NCBI RefSeq assembly: GCF_011684115.1
Contig: NZ_JAADJV010000001.1
Span: forward strand, 930,001-994,000
Origin: Rahnella aceris
Lineage (GTDB): Bacteria; Pseudomonadota; Gammaproteobacteria; Enterobacterales; Enterobacteriaceae
DNA: 64,000 nt
Direction of reading: 5' to 3'
Shown here: positions 1 to 11,520 of the stretch, piece after piece
How the letters are laid out: the number at the start of each line of letters is the position of its first letter
Position numbering within the stretch: position 1 is the first letter of the stretch
Position numbers and translations under genes: made by a program
Notes under the pieces: model-generated
The model's input: the letters and a program-made list of their open reading frames with translations, nothing else
What the model was told of the DNA's origin: nothing
Databases searched by the model: none

Positions 1-1989
<1,989 letters not shown>

Positions 1990-1992
1990 GGC

Positions 1993-2892
1993 TTACTCCA
2001 TCATTTTTTCGATTGGCAGAACCAGAATGGAGCTGGCGCCGAGCGCTTTCAGTTTCTCCATCGTTTCCCAGAACAGGGTTTCGCTGCTGACCATGTGCAT
2101 GGCCACACGTTGCTGATCGCCTGCCAGCGGCAGAATGGTCGGACGCTCAGCGCCCGGCAGCAGGGCAACGATCTCATCAAGACGCTCACTTGGCGCGTGC
2201 AACATAATGTACTTGGATTCGCGTGCCTGAATAACGCCCTGAATACGGGTCATCATTTTGTCGATCAGCAGTTGTTTCTCTTGTGGCATTTCGCCGTCGC
2301 GCTGGATAAGACAGGCTTTGGAGCGATAAATCACTTCCACTTCACGCAGGCCGTTGGCTTCGAGCGTGGCGCCGGTAGAGACCAGGTCACAAATCGCATC
2401 CGACAAACCGGCGCGCGGGGCGACTTCCACAGAACCGTTCAGCAGGCAGGATTTGAAATCGACGCCTTTTTTATCGAGATACTGCTTGAGCAGGTGCGGA
2501 TACGAGGTGGCGATGCGGGCGTTTTGCAGGCTTTGCGGACCGGTATACTCCGTGTCCAGTGGCGTCGCCAGTGACAGACGGCAACCGCCAAAATCCAGAC
2601 GACGCAGGGTGAAATAACGCGGGTCTTCGCCCTGGGCGCGGCGGCTCAGCAACTCTTCTTCCAGCACGTTTTCACCGATGATACCCAGATCCACCACACC
2701 GTCCATCACCAGCCCCGGGATATCGTCATCACGCACGCGCAAAATGTCGATCGGCATGTTTTCTGCGAAGGCGATCAGACGCTGTTCCTGCAGGTTGATT
2801 TTGATCCCGCAGCGGGCCAGCAGTTCGCGTGATTCATCGCTCAGGCGACCCGACTTTTGCATTGCTATCCGTAAACGTGTTTTATCCAGCAT
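1993..2892 (-). CDS. hisG: ATP phosphoribosyltransferase
   Basis: First, committed step of histidine biosynthesis: condenses ATP with PRPP to phosphoribosyl-ATP; feedback-inhibited by histidine. At 299 residues it is the long (HisGL) form with a C-terminal regulatory ACT-like domain, as in E. coli (299 aa). The N-terminus [25 protein letters not shown] and the PRPP-loop region [14 protein letters not shown] are diagnostic. It is the first structural gene after the leader peptide and attenuator, about 80 bases downstream of the attenuator stem. Confidence 0.97.
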   Translation of the reverse strand: MLDKTRLRIAMQKSGRLSDESRELLARCGIKINLQEQRLIAFAENMPIDILRVRDDDIPGLVMDGVVDLGIIGENVLEEELLSRRAQGEDPRYFTLRRLDFGGCRLSLATPLDTEYTGPQSLQNARIATSYPHLLKQYLDKKGVDFKSCLLNGSVEVAPRAGLSDAICDLVSTGATLEANGLREVEVIYRSKACLIQRDGEMPQEKQLLIDKMMTRIQGVIQARESKYIMLHAPSERLDEIVALLPGAERPTILPLAGDQQRVAMHMVSSETLFWETMEKLKALGASSILVLPIEKMME

Positions 2893-2965
2893 GATGACCT
2901 CAGTTTCTTAATTATTTATCGTAAAAATCGTTTGTTTAAAGGCGTTAACTTCAATCCGTCAGGCC

Positions 2966-3001
2966 AAAAAAAAAGCCCCCGGAAGAAATCTTCCGGGGGC
3001 T
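2966..3001 (-). terminator. his operon attenuator terminator
   Basis: Read on the minus strand, a 12-bp perfect stem (AGCCCCCGGAAG with CTTCCGGGGGCT, 4-base loop at 2986-2989) is followed by nine T residues (2966-2974). It lies between hisL and hisG, exactly where the histidine attenuator sits in enterobacteria. When histidyl-tRNA is scarce, ribosome stalling on hisL should favour the antiterminator fold. Confidence 0.93.
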
Positions 3002-3063
3002 ATCTCTGCGTTCTGCGCCACTGGAAGATCTAAACAGTCTCCCAGCACCAATCGCCTGAAAGA

Positions 3064-3111
3064 CTAGTCAGGGTGATGGTGATGACGGTGGTTAATCAGA
3101 ACGTTTGTCAT
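3064..3111 (-). CDS. hisL: his operon leader peptide
   Basis: Fifteen-residue leader MTNVLINHRHHHHPD followed by TAG. Its translation senses charged tRNA-His and controls the attenuator 60 bases downstream. Five His codons fall in a six-codon stretch, interrupted by one Arg codon (CAC CGT CAT CAC CAT CAC); E. coli has seven consecutive His codons. The ending HHPD matches E. coli hisL. The position, between promoter and attenuator of hisG, makes the assignment firm despite the small size. Confidence 0.92.
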   Translation of the reverse strand: MTNVLINHRHHHHPD

Positions 3112-3132
3112 GTCAGTGTCTCAGTATGTTCA

Positions 3133-3160
3133 TTTATATGCCGCGTGATTCAGATTTGAA
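3133..3160 (-). promoter_or_regulatory. Probable his operon promoter
   Basis: On the minus strand TTCAAA (3155-3160) and TATAAA (3133-3138) are separated by 16 bases, about 20 bases upstream of the hisL start. The -35 hexamer lies within a palindrome GATTCA-N4-TGAATC (3147-3162). A sigma-70 assignment is inferred from spacing and position only. The rest of 3112-3417 up to yeeZ shows nothing else clear. Confidence 0.6.
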
Positions 3161-3417
3161 TCATTCGCCACACATATCAAATTCGCTGCCAATAAAACTA
3201 AACTATCGGGCGGTAACAGCGCAACCTTTTTTTCCGATGATGAGTTTTTCTTATCTGCAGCAGGGTTTTCATCGAATAAATGAATGATCTGTTAACAGAG
3301 GCAGAGAAAACCTTACGCAGGCTGAACCGGGAAAAGGTGACATTTGCTAGTATAAAGGAAGCAGTATCAGCAGTGGGTGATGTGATGCCACATGCCAATG
3401 AAACAACGGAGCGAAGT

Positions 3418-4242
3418 ATGAAGAAGGTTTCGATTATCGGACTGGGCTGGCTGGGAATGCCACTGGCGATGGCGCTGGCTTCAAAAGGTTATCAGGTGGT
3501 CGGCAGTAAAACCACGCCGGATGGGGTAGATGCCGCCAGAGCCGTGGGGATCGAGTGTTTCCCGCTGGTGTTTACGCCGCAGATGGAATGTGTGGCGGAA
3601 GATCTCGATCAGTTGCTGAATGTCGATGCGCTGATCATTACCCTGCCTGCGCGCCGGACGGTGGAAGGCAGCGAACTGTACTTCCAGGCGGTACAGCTGT
3701 TAACCGACAGCGCACTGGCGCATAACGTCAAACGCATTATTTTCACCAGCTCGACATCTGTTTACGGTGAAGGAGAGGGTGTGGTGCGTGAGGGGTCGCC
3801 GCTTGAACCGGTCACGACCAGCGGAAAGGTGCTCAAAGAACTCGAAAACTGGCTCCATGGTTTACCCAATACGTCTGTCGATGTACTGCGTCTGGCCGGT
3901 CTGGTCGGCGGCGATCGCCATCCGGGACGTTTTATGGCCGGAAAGACGCAGGTGAAAGGCGGTCAGCATGGTGTCAACCTGGTGCATCAGGATGATGTGA
4001 TTGCCGCGATTGCGTTGTTACTCAGTCTGCCGAAAGGCGGCCATACATATAACCTGTGCGCACCTGCTCATCCTGCTAAAGCGGAGTTTTATCCGGCGCT
4101 GGCCAGACAGATGGGGCTGGAGCCGCCGACTTTTGCTGAACAAGCTTCAGCACAGAAGGGCAAAATCGTCGATGGTGAGCGAATCTGCAAAGAACTTGGC
4201 TTTGAATATCAGCATCCTGATCCGCGAACCATGCCTTTTTAA
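3418..4242 (+). CDS. yeeZ: YeeZ-family NAD(P)-binding epimerase/dehydratase-like protein
   Basis: Extended-SDR/Rossmann protein of unknown substrate, cytoplasmic. The dinucleotide motif GLGWLGMPLAMALASKGYQV is at the N-terminus, and the SDR segment FTSSTSVYGEGEGVV carries the Tyr of the active-site region. The start at 3418 (MKKVSIIGLG, preceded by GGAGCGA) gives 274 residues, the E. coli YeeZ length; an in-frame ATG at 3280 would add 46 residues with no homology and no ribosome site. Its position divergent from hisL is the same as in E. coli. Confidence 0.9.
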   Translation: MKKVSIIGLGWLGMPLAMALASKGYQVVGSKTTPDGVDAARAVGIECFPLVFTPQMECVAEDLDQLLNVDALIITLPARRTVEGSELYFQAVQLLTDSALAHNVKRIIFTSSTSVYGEGEGVVREGSPLEPVTTSGKVLKELENWLHGLPNTSVDVLRLAGLVGGDRHPGRFMAGKTQVKGGQHGVNLVHQDDVIAAIALLLSLPKGGHTYNLCAPAHPAKAEFYPALARQMGLEPPTFAEQASAQKGKIVDGERICKELGFEYQHPDPRTMPF

Positions 4243-5073
4243 TCACCAAACGCGGTGTAGATAATTTCACGTTATGACCTGCCGGAAATTTCGGCAGGTT
4301 GTTAAGTGTCTGCTGCATTAACGTTCGGAAAACCCCTTTCTCATGTGCAGGAAATTATTCATTTATCCTGCAACGCCTATTTTATCCTTCCGTTTAATTA
4401 GCCGGTTTAATGGCGGTACATTTTTTAGGCTTGTTGTCTAATATTCTTCTGACAGCGTAGTTAAAAATGCGTTTTAATCGCCAATCTGCAGGTGAAACTG
4501 GCGACAGATGCTGGTTTGGTAATAAAATTCCTAGTCGCGCGTTTTTAATTTGCTATTGCGCGGTATAAAGCACTTTTTTAAGCACAATGATTAAAGTTTT
4601 CCTGAACAGTTGCCGATAGGTTAAGTTCGGCACCACTATGCCATTCCATCACTTCTTCTTATCAATCCGGCCTTGTTGCTGGATGTTTCCGCGTGTCCGG
4701 TCATAAATTATTACAATAATTGTCTTTTTATTTCTTAAACCGCGTGCCTGCTCACGGTTTAAGAACAATTCGCGCTTAATTTCCTCACAAACCATTAGGA
4801 CAACTCCCCGAAAACCCTTGTGCTGACTGGGTTGGGTGTATTTAGCACAATGATCATGCTATTTGAAATTTCCAGCATAAATAGCTGCATGAGAAGTTAT
4901 TAATTATTATCTGTGCTGTTCATTTGGCTTTGGTTGGCCTTTGTACAAATTGATCTAAAAAAGGCTAAAAAAGGCTGTCTGAAGAGAGCTTTTTAGACGC
5001 TTTTTTACTTTTGGCTTAAAAATGCGCAGATTTTTACGATAAATTGCACTTTCAGAAGCAAAATAAAGTTATA
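4243..5073. other. AT-rich non-coding region upstream of flhDC
   Basis: About 830 bases without a credible gene. A small stem (ACCTGCCG...CGGCAGGT, 4277-4299) lies just after yeeZ and could end its transcript, though no T-run follows. The rest is AT-rich with many A/T tracts, the composition expected of H-NS-bound control DNA upstream of the flagellar master operon. I see no mobile element or RNA gene in it. Confidence 0.6.
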
Positions 5074-5095
5074 AAGTGTGATCTCTATCACACTT
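5074..5095 (+). promoter_or_regulatory. cAMP-CRP binding site of flhDC
   Basis: Perfect CRP core TGTGA-N6-TCACA (5077-5092) extended by AAG and CTT arms. In E. coli the flhDC promoter is activated by CRP at a very similar site. Here the site lies 66 bases upstream of the RcsAB box, consistent with activation from about -70. Confidence 0.85.
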
Positions 5096-5160
5096 TATTC
5101 AAAATTCGTCAACGGTAAGATTGTATGTATAAAGGAAACGGGGTTAGAGTTGCAGCGTAG
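5096..5160 (+). promoter_or_regulatory. flhDC promoter P1 region
   Basis: Segments TTGTATGT and AGTTGCAGCGTAG correspond to the E. coli flhDC promoter as I recall it, in the same order between the CRP and RcsAB sites. By that geometry transcription would start near 5157. The -10 and -35 hexamers are weak, as expected for a CRP-dependent promoter, so I do not assign them. Confidence 0.6.
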
Positions 5161-5174
5161 TAAGATTATTCCTA
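5161..5174 (+). promoter_or_regulatory. RcsAB box repressing flhDC
   Basis: TAAGATTATTCCTA differs at one position from the RcsAB consensus TAAGAATATTCCTA. In E. coli the Rcs phosphorelay represses flhDC through a box just downstream of the start site, and this box has the same placement relative to the CRP site. Confidence 0.75.
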
Positions 5175-5504
5175 ATAATGTATGTAAAAGCGTTTCACTG
5201 AATGAGGCGCCATCACAGCAACGGACTCTGCCAGTACACCAAAACTAAAGTGTTTTTCGATTACTTAGCAGTGCAATTGTCACAATTAATTTAGTTTACA
5301 TCAGGAACAACTTTGTATTGGCGGTGAAGTAAATACCGCGGGATAAATCTAATAATCATCGTGAGATTTATTAATCAGCCAATGATCCAATTGTTTTGAT
5401 AGTAAAAAATACTCCTGTCACGCCGGGTAAAACTCTTGCTGCATGGAATATGTCTATCAATCCGCCGTCTTAAAAAAACGGCATCGGTAATGGGGTAGAA
5501 CAGA
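5175..5504 (+). other. Long structured flhD leader
   Basis: About 345 bases separate the inferred start site from flhD. Three stems can be read: GCGGT/ACCGC (5321-5325 with 5335-5339), ATAAATCT/AGATTTAT (5343-5350 with 5364-5371) and GCCGT/ACGGC (5464-5468 with 5478-5482), the last just upstream of the GGGG ribosome site at 5492. In E. coli the flhDC leader is a target of CsrA and several sRNAs; similar control here is inference. Confidence 0.5.
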
Positions 5505-5849
5505 ATGTCCGAATTGCTTAAGCACATATATGATATCAACCTGTCATATTTACTGTTGGCACAGCGTTTGATTAACGACGAAAAGGCCTCAGCGATGTTT
5601 CGCCTGGGGATCGATGACGTTATGGCAGATACCCTGAGACAGCTGACGCTGCCTCAGATGGTGAAGTTAGCTGAAACGAACCAGCTTTTGTGTCAGTTCC
5701 GCTTTGATGACAGCAAGACAATTGAACGCTTGACCCAGGAATCGCGGGTGGATGACTTACAACAAATCCATACCGGTATCTTGTTGTCCAGCCATCTGCT
5801 GAAAGGCCTGGCCGCGAAAGAAAGCGGCGCGATGAAGAAAAGGGCGTAG
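5505..5849 (+). CDS. flhD: Flagellar master regulator subunit FlhD
   Basis: DNA-binding partner of FlhC in the FlhD4C2 complex that activates class II flagellar operons with sigma-70. 114 residues (E. coli about 116). The sequence [20 protein letters not shown] and the central [30 protein letters not shown] region are near-identical to the family. The start is preceded by GGGG at 5492-5495. It is followed after 2 bases by flhC, so the two are co-translated. Confidence 0.97.
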   Translation: MSELLKHIYDINLSYLLLAQRLINDEKASAMFRLGIDDVMADTLRQLTLPQMVKLAETNQLLCQFRFDDSKTIERLTQESRVDDLQQIHTGILLSSHLLKGLAAKESGAMKKRA

Positions 5850-5851
5850 CT

Positions 5852-6460
5852 ATGTCTGGTAAAGATGCGTCAACCAAGCCAGCAGAAAAAAGTATTGTTC
5901 AGGAAGCACGGGACATTCAGCTGGCTATGGAACTGATTACGCTGGGTGCCAGATTGCAGATGCTGGAAAGCGAAACGCAATTAAGTCGTGGCCGACTGAT
6001 TAAATTGTACAAAGAGTTGCGAGGAAGTCCTCCCCCGAAAGGCATGTTGCCGTTCTCTACTGACTGGTTCATGACCTGGGAACAGAACATCCATTCCTCC
6101 ATGTTTTACAACGCTTACTCTTTCCTGCTAAAGAGCGGCCACTGTAATGGCGTGGAGGCGGTGATCAAGGCTTATCGTTTATATCTGGAACAGTGTCCTG
6201 AGCAGCCGGGGGAAGCGCCGATCCTTGCGCTGACCCGTGCCTGGACGTTAGTACGTTTTGTCGACAGCGGCATGTTGCAGCTTTCAGCGTGTAACTGCTG
6301 TGATGGCTCATTTATTACCCATGCACACCAACCCCGCCACGGGTTTGTTTGCAGTCTTTGCCAGCCCCCGTCCCGAGCAGTAAAAAAACGTAAACTTTCC
6401 CCGCAGGTTGCCGATATAACATCTCAAGAGCTGGACGAACAGGTCAAGCACGCAGTTTGA
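5852..6460 (+). CDS. flhC: Flagellar master regulator subunit FlhC
   Basis: Zinc-containing subunit of FlhD4C2 that contributes DNA recognition. From the in-frame segment [20 protein letters not shown] onward the match to E. coli is very high. The zinc site is visible as CNCC...CSLC in the last third. At 202 residues it is about 10 longer than E. coli because of an N-terminal [11 protein letters not shown] extension. This start is kept because no other Met or ribosome site lies between it and the conserved region. Confidence 0.96.
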   Translation: MSGKDASTKPAEKSIVQEARDIQLAMELITLGARLQMLESETQLSRGRLIKLYKELRGSPPPKGMLPFSTDWFMTWEQNIHSSMFYNAYSFLLKSGHCNGVEAVIKAYRLYLEQCPEQPGEAPILALTRAWTLVRFVDSGMLQLSACNCCDGSFITHAHQPRHGFVCSLCQPPSRAVKKRKLSPQVADITSQELDEQVKHAV

Positions 6461-6487
6461 GATAGTTGGGTAGCAGTAATTCGTTCT

Positions 6488-6508
6488 GAGCGGTGGCTAC
6501 CACCGCTC
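6488..6508 (+). terminator. Hairpin between flhDC and motA
   Basis: Perfect 9-bp stem GAGCGGTGG/CCACCGCTC with a 3-base loop, 27 bases after the flhC stop. No T-run follows, so it may be a processing or rho-dependent end rather than an intrinsic terminator. I could not find a convincing sigma-28 promoter between here and motA. Confidence 0.4.
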
Positions 6509-6636
6509 ATCAATTCCCCCCTAACATCTCAGCCATTCTCTGACACTTTTTATGCACGTTTCTACGGCACAAATCGGTCAGGCACATGGCGCGCGCTTAA
6601 CCTCGCCCTAAAACCACATCGAATTAAGGATTCATC

Positions 6637-7527
6637 GTGCTAGTGATAATAGGTTACATCGTGGTGTTGGGCTCTGTGTTCGGCGGTTTCATGCTCGTCG
6701 GCGGTGAGCTGGGCGCGTTATACCAACCCGCAGAATTGCTCATTATTGCCGGTGCCGGCATCGGTGCCTTCTTCGTTGGTAACAACGGCAAAGCGATCAA
6801 ATCCACCATGCGCGCCCTGCCGCAGTTGTTCCGCGCATCAAAATACAATAAAGCGTTGTATATGGATCTGATGGCGCTGCTTTACCGGGTATTAGCCAAA
6901 TCACGCCAACAGGGGATGCTGTCGCTGGAAAATGACATCGACAATCCGGCCGAAAGCGACATTTTTGCTAATTATCCGCGCATCCTTGCCGATAAACAGT
7001 TAGTCGAATATCTGACTGACTATCTGCGCCTCATGGTCAGCGGCAACATGAATGCCTTTGAAATTGAAGCGCTGATGGACGAGGAAATCGAAACTTACGA
7101 GCACGAGAGTGAAGTGCCGGCGAACAGCCTGGCGCTGGTGGGTGACTCACTCCCGGCATTCGGTATCGTCGCTGCGGTAATGGGGATCGTACATACCCTG
7201 GCCGCTGCTGACCGACCTGCCGCAGAACTCGGGGCGCTGATTGCCCACGCGATGGTCGGGACCTTCCTCGGTATCCTGCTGGCGTACGGTTTTGTTTCTC
7301 CGCTGGCCAGCGTGTTACGCCAGAAGAGTGCTGAAAACGCCAAAATGATGCAGTGCATCAAGGTGACTTTGCTATCGAGCATTAACGGTTATGCGCCACA
7401 AATTGCCGTCGAATTTGGCCGTAAAACGTTGTACACCTCGGAGCGGCCTTCCTTTATTGAACTGGAGGAACACGTTCGCCAGGTCAAGTCGCCGGGTCAG
7501 AAACAAACTGAAGAAGAAAAAGTATGA
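6637..7527 (+). CDS. motA: Flagellar stator protein MotA
   Basis: Inner-membrane proton-channel subunit of the flagellar stator with four membrane segments. 296 residues with near-full identity to E. coli MotA (295), including the rotor-contact residues Arg90 and Glu98 in [11 protein letters not shown] and the proline-containing channel helices ([25 protein letters not shown]). Translation starts at GTG 6637, 7 bases after AAGGA; E. coli also begins MLxxxGY. Its stop overlaps the motB ATG (ATGA). Confidence 0.97.
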   Translation: MLVIIGYIVVLGSVFGGFMLVGGELGALYQPAELLIIAGAGIGAFFVGNNGKAIKSTMRALPQLFRASKYNKALYMDLMALLYRVLAKSRQQGMLSLENDIDNPAESDIFANYPRILADKQLVEYLTDYLRLMVSGNMNAFEIEALMDEEIETYEHESEVPANSLALVGDSLPAFGIVAAVMGIVHTLAAADRPAAELGALIAHAMVGTFLGILLAYGFVSPLASVLRQKSAENAKMMQCIKVTLLSSINGYAPQIAVEFGRKTLYTSERPSFIELEEHVRQVKSPGQKQTEEEKV

Positions 7528-8627
7528 AGCATCAGAGCCATCCAATCGTTGTTGTACGCAAGAAAAAGAATAAGCACGGCGGAGGGCATCACGGCGGTTC
7601 GTGGAAAATTGCTTACGCTGACTTTATGACAGCGATGATGGCTTTCTTTCTGGTGATGTGGCTGATTTCGATCTCCAGCCCTAAAGAACTGGTGCAAATT
7701 GCCGAATACTTCCGTACCCCCCTTGCGGTGGCGATCACAGGCGGGCCGCGCAGCAGCGATGCTACCAGCCCGATCCCGGGCGGTGGCGAAGACCCGACCG
7801 TACAGGACGGGGAAGTCCATAAAATGGAGCAGTCGCAGGGGGCGAGTAAGCGTGAGTCGGACGATTTACAGCGGTTGCAGCAAAAACTGGAAGACATGCT
7901 GGCGTCGGATCCGCGGCTGAAAGATTTACGTCCACACCTGATGATTAACCTGACCGAGCAGGGTTTGCGCATTCAGATTATCGATAGCAAAAACCGCCCG
8001 ATGTTCCAGCTTGGCAGCGCGATTGTTGAGCCGTACATGCGCGATATCCTCAGGGCGATTGCCCCGGTACTGGATGGTTTTCCAAACAAGATCAGCCTGG
8101 CGGGGCATACCGATGACATGCCGTATGCCACAGGTGAACGTGGCTACAGCAACTGGGAACTGTCGACTGAGCGCGCGAATGCTTCACGTCGCGAGATGAT
8201 GAGCGGCGGCCTCAGCGAAGGGAAAGTCCTGCGGGTGATGGGCATGGGGTCTTCCATGCAACTGAAAAACCATCCGGCAGGTGACGCCATCAACCGTCGT
8301 ATCAGTATTTTGGTCCTGAACAAACACGCGGAAGAAGCGATTGAACGGGAAAACAGCGAGGGCGAGGCGATCACGATCAGTGACGCTGGCGAGCTGCAAA
8401 GACAAGTACAAGGCACACAAAAAGTGCCGGCATTAGCACCAAAAATGAGTTCGGCTCCGGCAGCTCCGGCGTTAGCGCCACAGGCAAACCCGGCACCGGC
8501 CACACCAGAGAAAGCACCATCAATACCCGGGATTGAGACGCAGACGCCAGTGACACCCTCGGCAGGCGCTCAACCTGCGACGGCAGCTCCGGCTGCCGCG
8601 GCGGGCACGGCACCTGCGACACATTAA
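7524..8627 (+). CDS. motB: Flagellar stator protein MotB
   Basis: Single-pass stator subunit that anchors MotA to peptidoglycan. The membrane helix with the proton-carrying Asp is visible ([19 protein letters not shown], Asp33). The periplasmic OmpA-like domain (ISLAGHTDD...NWELSTERA...NRRISILVL) binds peptidoglycan. At 367 residues it is about 60 longer than E. coli MotB because of a Pro/Ala-rich C-terminal tail (from about residue 300). Overlaps motA by 4 bases. Confidence 0.96.
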   Translation: MKHQSHPIVVVRKKKNKHGGGHHGGSWKIAYADFMTAMMAFFLVMWLISISSPKELVQIAEYFRTPLAVAITGGPRSSDATSPIPGGGEDPTVQDGEVHKMEQSQGASKRESDDLQRLQQKLEDMLASDPRLKDLRPHLMINLTEQGLRIQIIDSKNRPMFQLGSAIVEPYMRDILRAIAPVLDGFPNKISLAGHTDDMPYATGERGYSNWELSTERANASRREMMSGGLSEGKVLRVMGMGSSMQLKNHPAGDAINRRISILVLNKHAEEAIERENSEGEAITISDAGELQRQVQGTQKVPALAPKMSSAPAAPALAPQANPAPATPEKAPSIPGIETQTPVTPSAGAQPATAAPAAAAGTAPATH

Positions 8628-8657
8628 CAAGCCGCGATTCACAGCAGAGGTGATCAC

Positions 8658-10700
8658 GTGAGCATGGATATTACTGATTTTTATCAGACATTTTTTGATG
8701 AAGCAGACGAGTTGCTGGCGGACATGGAACAACATCTGTTGTTACTTGATCCGCAGGCGCCTGACATTGAGCAACTGAATGCGATTTTCCGCGCAGCGCA
8801 CTCAATCAAAGGCGGTGCAGCCACGTTTGGATTTACGGTTTTACAGGAAACGACTCACTTACTGGAAAACCTGCTCGACGGTGCTCGTCGCGCTGAAATG
8901 AGCCTGAGCACCGACATCATCAACCTGTTTCTGGAAACAAAAGACATTATGCAGGAGCAACTCGACGCCTATAAATCTTCCCGGGATCCTGACGCAGAAA
9001 GCTTTGAATATATCTGTGCGGCCCTGAGACAACTGGCCCTCGAAGCGCAACAGGCGCGTGAACCTGTGCCTGATCTTCACGTGGTTGAAGACCAGACAGC
9101 GGCACAATCTGTCGCGACAGCGCCGGTTGCACCCGCTGCCGGTAAGGGCGATTTGCGCGTTCGTCTCTCCGGCCTGAAAACACAGGAAATTCCGGTGATG
9201 CTGGAGGAACTCGGCAATCTCGGCGAGATAAAAGATCCGGTTCAGACTGATGACAGCGTGGAAGCCACCCTGGTCACCACGGTTAGCGAAGACGACATTA
9301 TTGCCGTGCTGTGTTTTGTGCTGGAGCCGGAACAAATCAGCTTCACTCACGCCCCGGCAGCGGTTGCTTCTGAGGCCGTTGCGGTTGCCGCATCCGCGCC
9401 TGTTGTGGCGGAAGTGGCCGCAGCACCGGCGGTCGTCGCCCGTCAGGCTCCGGTACTGACGGCAGTGCCGAACAGCGAACCGGCGAAAGCCCGTGCACCT
9501 AAAGCCCCTGAATCCACCAGCATCCGTGTTGCTGTTGAAAAGGTTGACCAGTTGATCAACCTCGTGGGCGAACTGGTGATCACCCAGTCCATGCTGGCGC
9601 AGCGTTCCGATCTGCTGGATCCGGTTGTCCACAGTGACCTGCTCAACAGCATGGGCCAGCTCGAACGTAATGCCCGTGATTTGCAGGAATCGGTGATGTC
9701 GATTCGTATGATGCCGATGGAATTCGTGTTCAGCCGCTTCCCGCGTCTGGTGCGAGATCTGGCCAGCAAACTGAATAAGCAAATCGAACTGACACTGCTT
9801 GGCAGCTCGACCGAACTGGATAAGAGCCTGATCGAACGTATCATCGATCCGTTAACGCACCTGGTGCGTAACAGTCTGGATCACGGTGTGGAAACGCCGG
9901 ATGTGCGTATTGCCAATGGTAAAGAACCCACCGGTAACCTGACGCTTTCTGCGGAACATCAGGGTGGCAATATCTGCATCGAAGTGATCGACGATGGTGC
10001 CGGTCTGAACCGCGAACGTATTCTGGCGAAAGCCGCATCGCAGGGCATGAACGTCCATGACAACATGAGCGATGAAGAAGTCGGCATGCTGATCTTTGCC
10101 GCAGGCTTCTCGACCGCAGAAAAAGTCACTGACGTTTCAGGCCGTGGTGTCGGCATGGACGTGGTGAAACGAAACATTCAGGAAATGGGTGGGCACGTTG
10201 AAATCCATTCCCAGCAGGGCAAAGGCACCACCATCCGTATCCTGCTGCCACTGACGCTGGCGATCCTCGACGGGATGTCAGTGAAAGTCGGTAAAGAAGT
10301 CTTCATTCTGCCACTGAACGCGGTGATGGAATCTCTGCAACCGCTGTCAGAGGATTTGCATCCGATGGCCGGTGGCGAACGTGTTCTGCAGGTGCGCGGT
10401 GAATATCTGCCGCTGGTTGAGTTGTACAACGTCTTTGATGTTGAAGACGCCAAAACCGAAGCCACGCAGGGCATTGTGGTGATTTTGCAGAGTGCAGGGC
10501 GTCGCTACGCGTTGCTGGTTGATCAGTTGATTGGTCAGCATCAGGTTGTGGTGAAAAACCTGGAAAGCAACTATCGCAAAGTACCGGGCATTTCCGCCGC
10601 CACTATTTTGGGCGACGGCAGTGTGGCGCTGATCGTGGACGTGTCTGCACTGCAGTCACTGAACCGCGATAAATTAGCAACAGGCTCCACCGCCGCATAA
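8658..10700 (+). CDS. cheA: Chemotaxis histidine kinase CheA
   Basis: Cytoplasmic sensor kinase that autophosphorylates at His48 (FRAAHSIKGG) and passes phosphate to CheY and CheB. Domains in order: Hpt P1 (1-130), CheY/CheB-binding P2 (about 155-235), an Ala/Pro/Val-rich linker, dimerisation P3 (about 290-355), ATPase P4 with N-box NSLDHGVE and G-boxes DDGAGL and GRGVGMDVV, and CheW-like P5. The 680 residues exceed E. coli's 654, mostly in the linker. GTG start (MSMDI), as in E. coli. Confidence 0.97.
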   Translation: MSMDITDFYQTFFDEADELLADMEQHLLLLDPQAPDIEQLNAIFRAAHSIKGGAATFGFTVLQETTHLLENLLDGARRAEMSLSTDIINLFLETKDIMQEQLDAYKSSRDPDAESFEYICAALRQLALEAQQAREPVPDLHVVEDQTAAQSVATAPVAPAAGKGDLRVRLSGLKTQEIPVMLEELGNLGEIKDPVQTDDSVEATLVTTVSEDDIIAVLCFVLEPEQISFTHAPAAVASEAVAVAASAPVVAEVAAAPAVVARQAPVLTAVPNSEPAKARAPKAPESTSIRVAVEKVDQLINLVGELVITQSMLAQRSDLLDPVVHSDLLNSMGQLERNARDLQESVMSIRMMPMEFVFSRFPRLVRDLASKLNKQIELTLLGSSTELDKSLIERIIDPLTHLVRNSLDHGVETPDVRIANGKEPTGNLTLSAEHQGGNICIEVIDDGAGLNRERILAKAASQGMNVHDNMSDEEVGMLIFAAGFSTAEKVTDVSGRGVGMDVVKRNIQEMGGHVEIHSQQGKGTTIRILLPLTLAILDGMSVKVGKEVFILPLNAVMESLQPLSEDLHPMAGGERVLQVRGEYLPLVELYNVFDVEDAKTEATQGIVVILQSAGRRYALLVDQLIGQHQVVVKNLESNYRKVPGISAATILGDGSVALIVDVSALQSLNRDKLATGSTAA

Positions 10701-10782
10701 CAAGCAAAGCTGCCGGTGACCGCAAGGTTGCCGGGTGTGAAAAACTCAGGCCGATTTAAAGATAAAAGCAAAGGTGAACAAC

Positions 10783-11280
10783 ATGGCAGGACTTGCAACC
10801 GTGGCGAAAATTGCGGGCGAAACAGTAGGTCAGGAATTTCTGATCTTTACTTTAGGCGATGAAGAATACGGCATCGATATCCTCAAAGTGCAGGAAATCC
10901 GTGGATACGATCAGGTAACCCGTATTGCTAACACCCCGGCCTTTATTAAAGGTGTCACCAACCTGCGCGGCGTCATCGTGCCGATCCTCGACCTGAGGGT
11001 GAAATTCGCTCAGGAAGATGTGATTTACAACGAAAACACGGTGGTGATTGTACTTAACTTCGAAAACCGCGTTGTCGGGATCGTGGTTGACGGCGTATCA
11101 GACGTGCTGTCGCTGAGCCAGGATCAGATCCGCCCGGCACCGGAATTCGCCGTGACCATGTCGACGGAGTATCTGACGGGGTTGGGTTCGCTGGGTGACC
11201 GTATGTTGATCCTGGTGGATATTGAGAAGCTGCTGAGCAGTGAAGAAATGGCACTCGTTGATAGTGTGACGAAAATTTGA
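10783..11280 (+). CDS. cheW: Chemotaxis coupling protein CheW
   Basis: Adaptor that links receptors to CheA in the polar array. The SH3-like CheW fold is highly conserved ([39 protein letters not shown]). I favour ATG 10783 (165 residues), since AAGG at 10771-10774 lies 8 bases upstream; a GTG at 10774 would add three residues and overlap that ribosome site. In E. coli the receptors follow directly; here 4.6 kb of accessory DNA intervenes. Confidence 0.95.
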   Translation: MAGLATVAKIAGETVGQEFLIFTLGDEEYGIDILKVQEIRGYDQVTRIANTPAFIKGVTNLRGVIVPILDLRVKFAQEDVIYNENTVVIVLNFENRVVGIVVDGVSDVLSLSQDQIRPAPEFAVTMSTEYLTGLGSLGDRMLILVDIEKLLSSEEMALVDSVTKI

Positions 11281-11299
11281 TTTTCGTTTTTAAGGTCAA

Positions 11300-11520
11300 G
11301 GTCGTGGGCTCGCCGCCCACACTGGCCCAGAGACCCGCAATCGCGCGGGCCTCTGGACTCCACGCTCTTTTCACTGCGCGCTGTCGCAGGCACGACGGAC
11401 ATGTTCTGTCACCCTAGCGTGTGGCGCAAAATCTTGTCGCTCCGCGATGCCTTCTCCCGGTCCTGAAGCCCCCGCTCTTCAGGCCGCTCCGTTCAGCAAG
11501 ATTTTTGATCACGCCAGTCT
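11300..11520. other. GC-rich stretch with three hairpins after cheW
   Basis: Non-coding block, much richer in GC than the DNA to its right. Stems: GTGGGC/GCCCAC just after 11300; an imperfect CCAGAG-A-CCCGC with GCGGG-C-CTCTGG next to it; and CCTGAAG (11462-11468) with CTTCAGG (11477-11483). It may be a dispersed intergenic element or a remnant, and may contribute to ending cheW transcription. A degenerate CCCCGGCGAAGGGGAAGG repeat of the kind seen near 26.6 kb follows at about 11591. Confidence 0.4.

Noticed and set aside
4277..4299. Intrinsic terminator after yeeZ
   Set aside because: Good stem but no T-run on either strand; only mentioned within the intergenic entry.
6509..6636. FliA promoter before motA
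   Set aside because: No TAAA-N15-GCCGATAA match found, although one is expected from other enterics.
8859..9782. 307-codon open frame antisense to cheA
   Set aside because: His/Arg/Gln-rich translation typical of the reverse strand of a high-GC gene; cheA is strongly conserved; no ribosome site.
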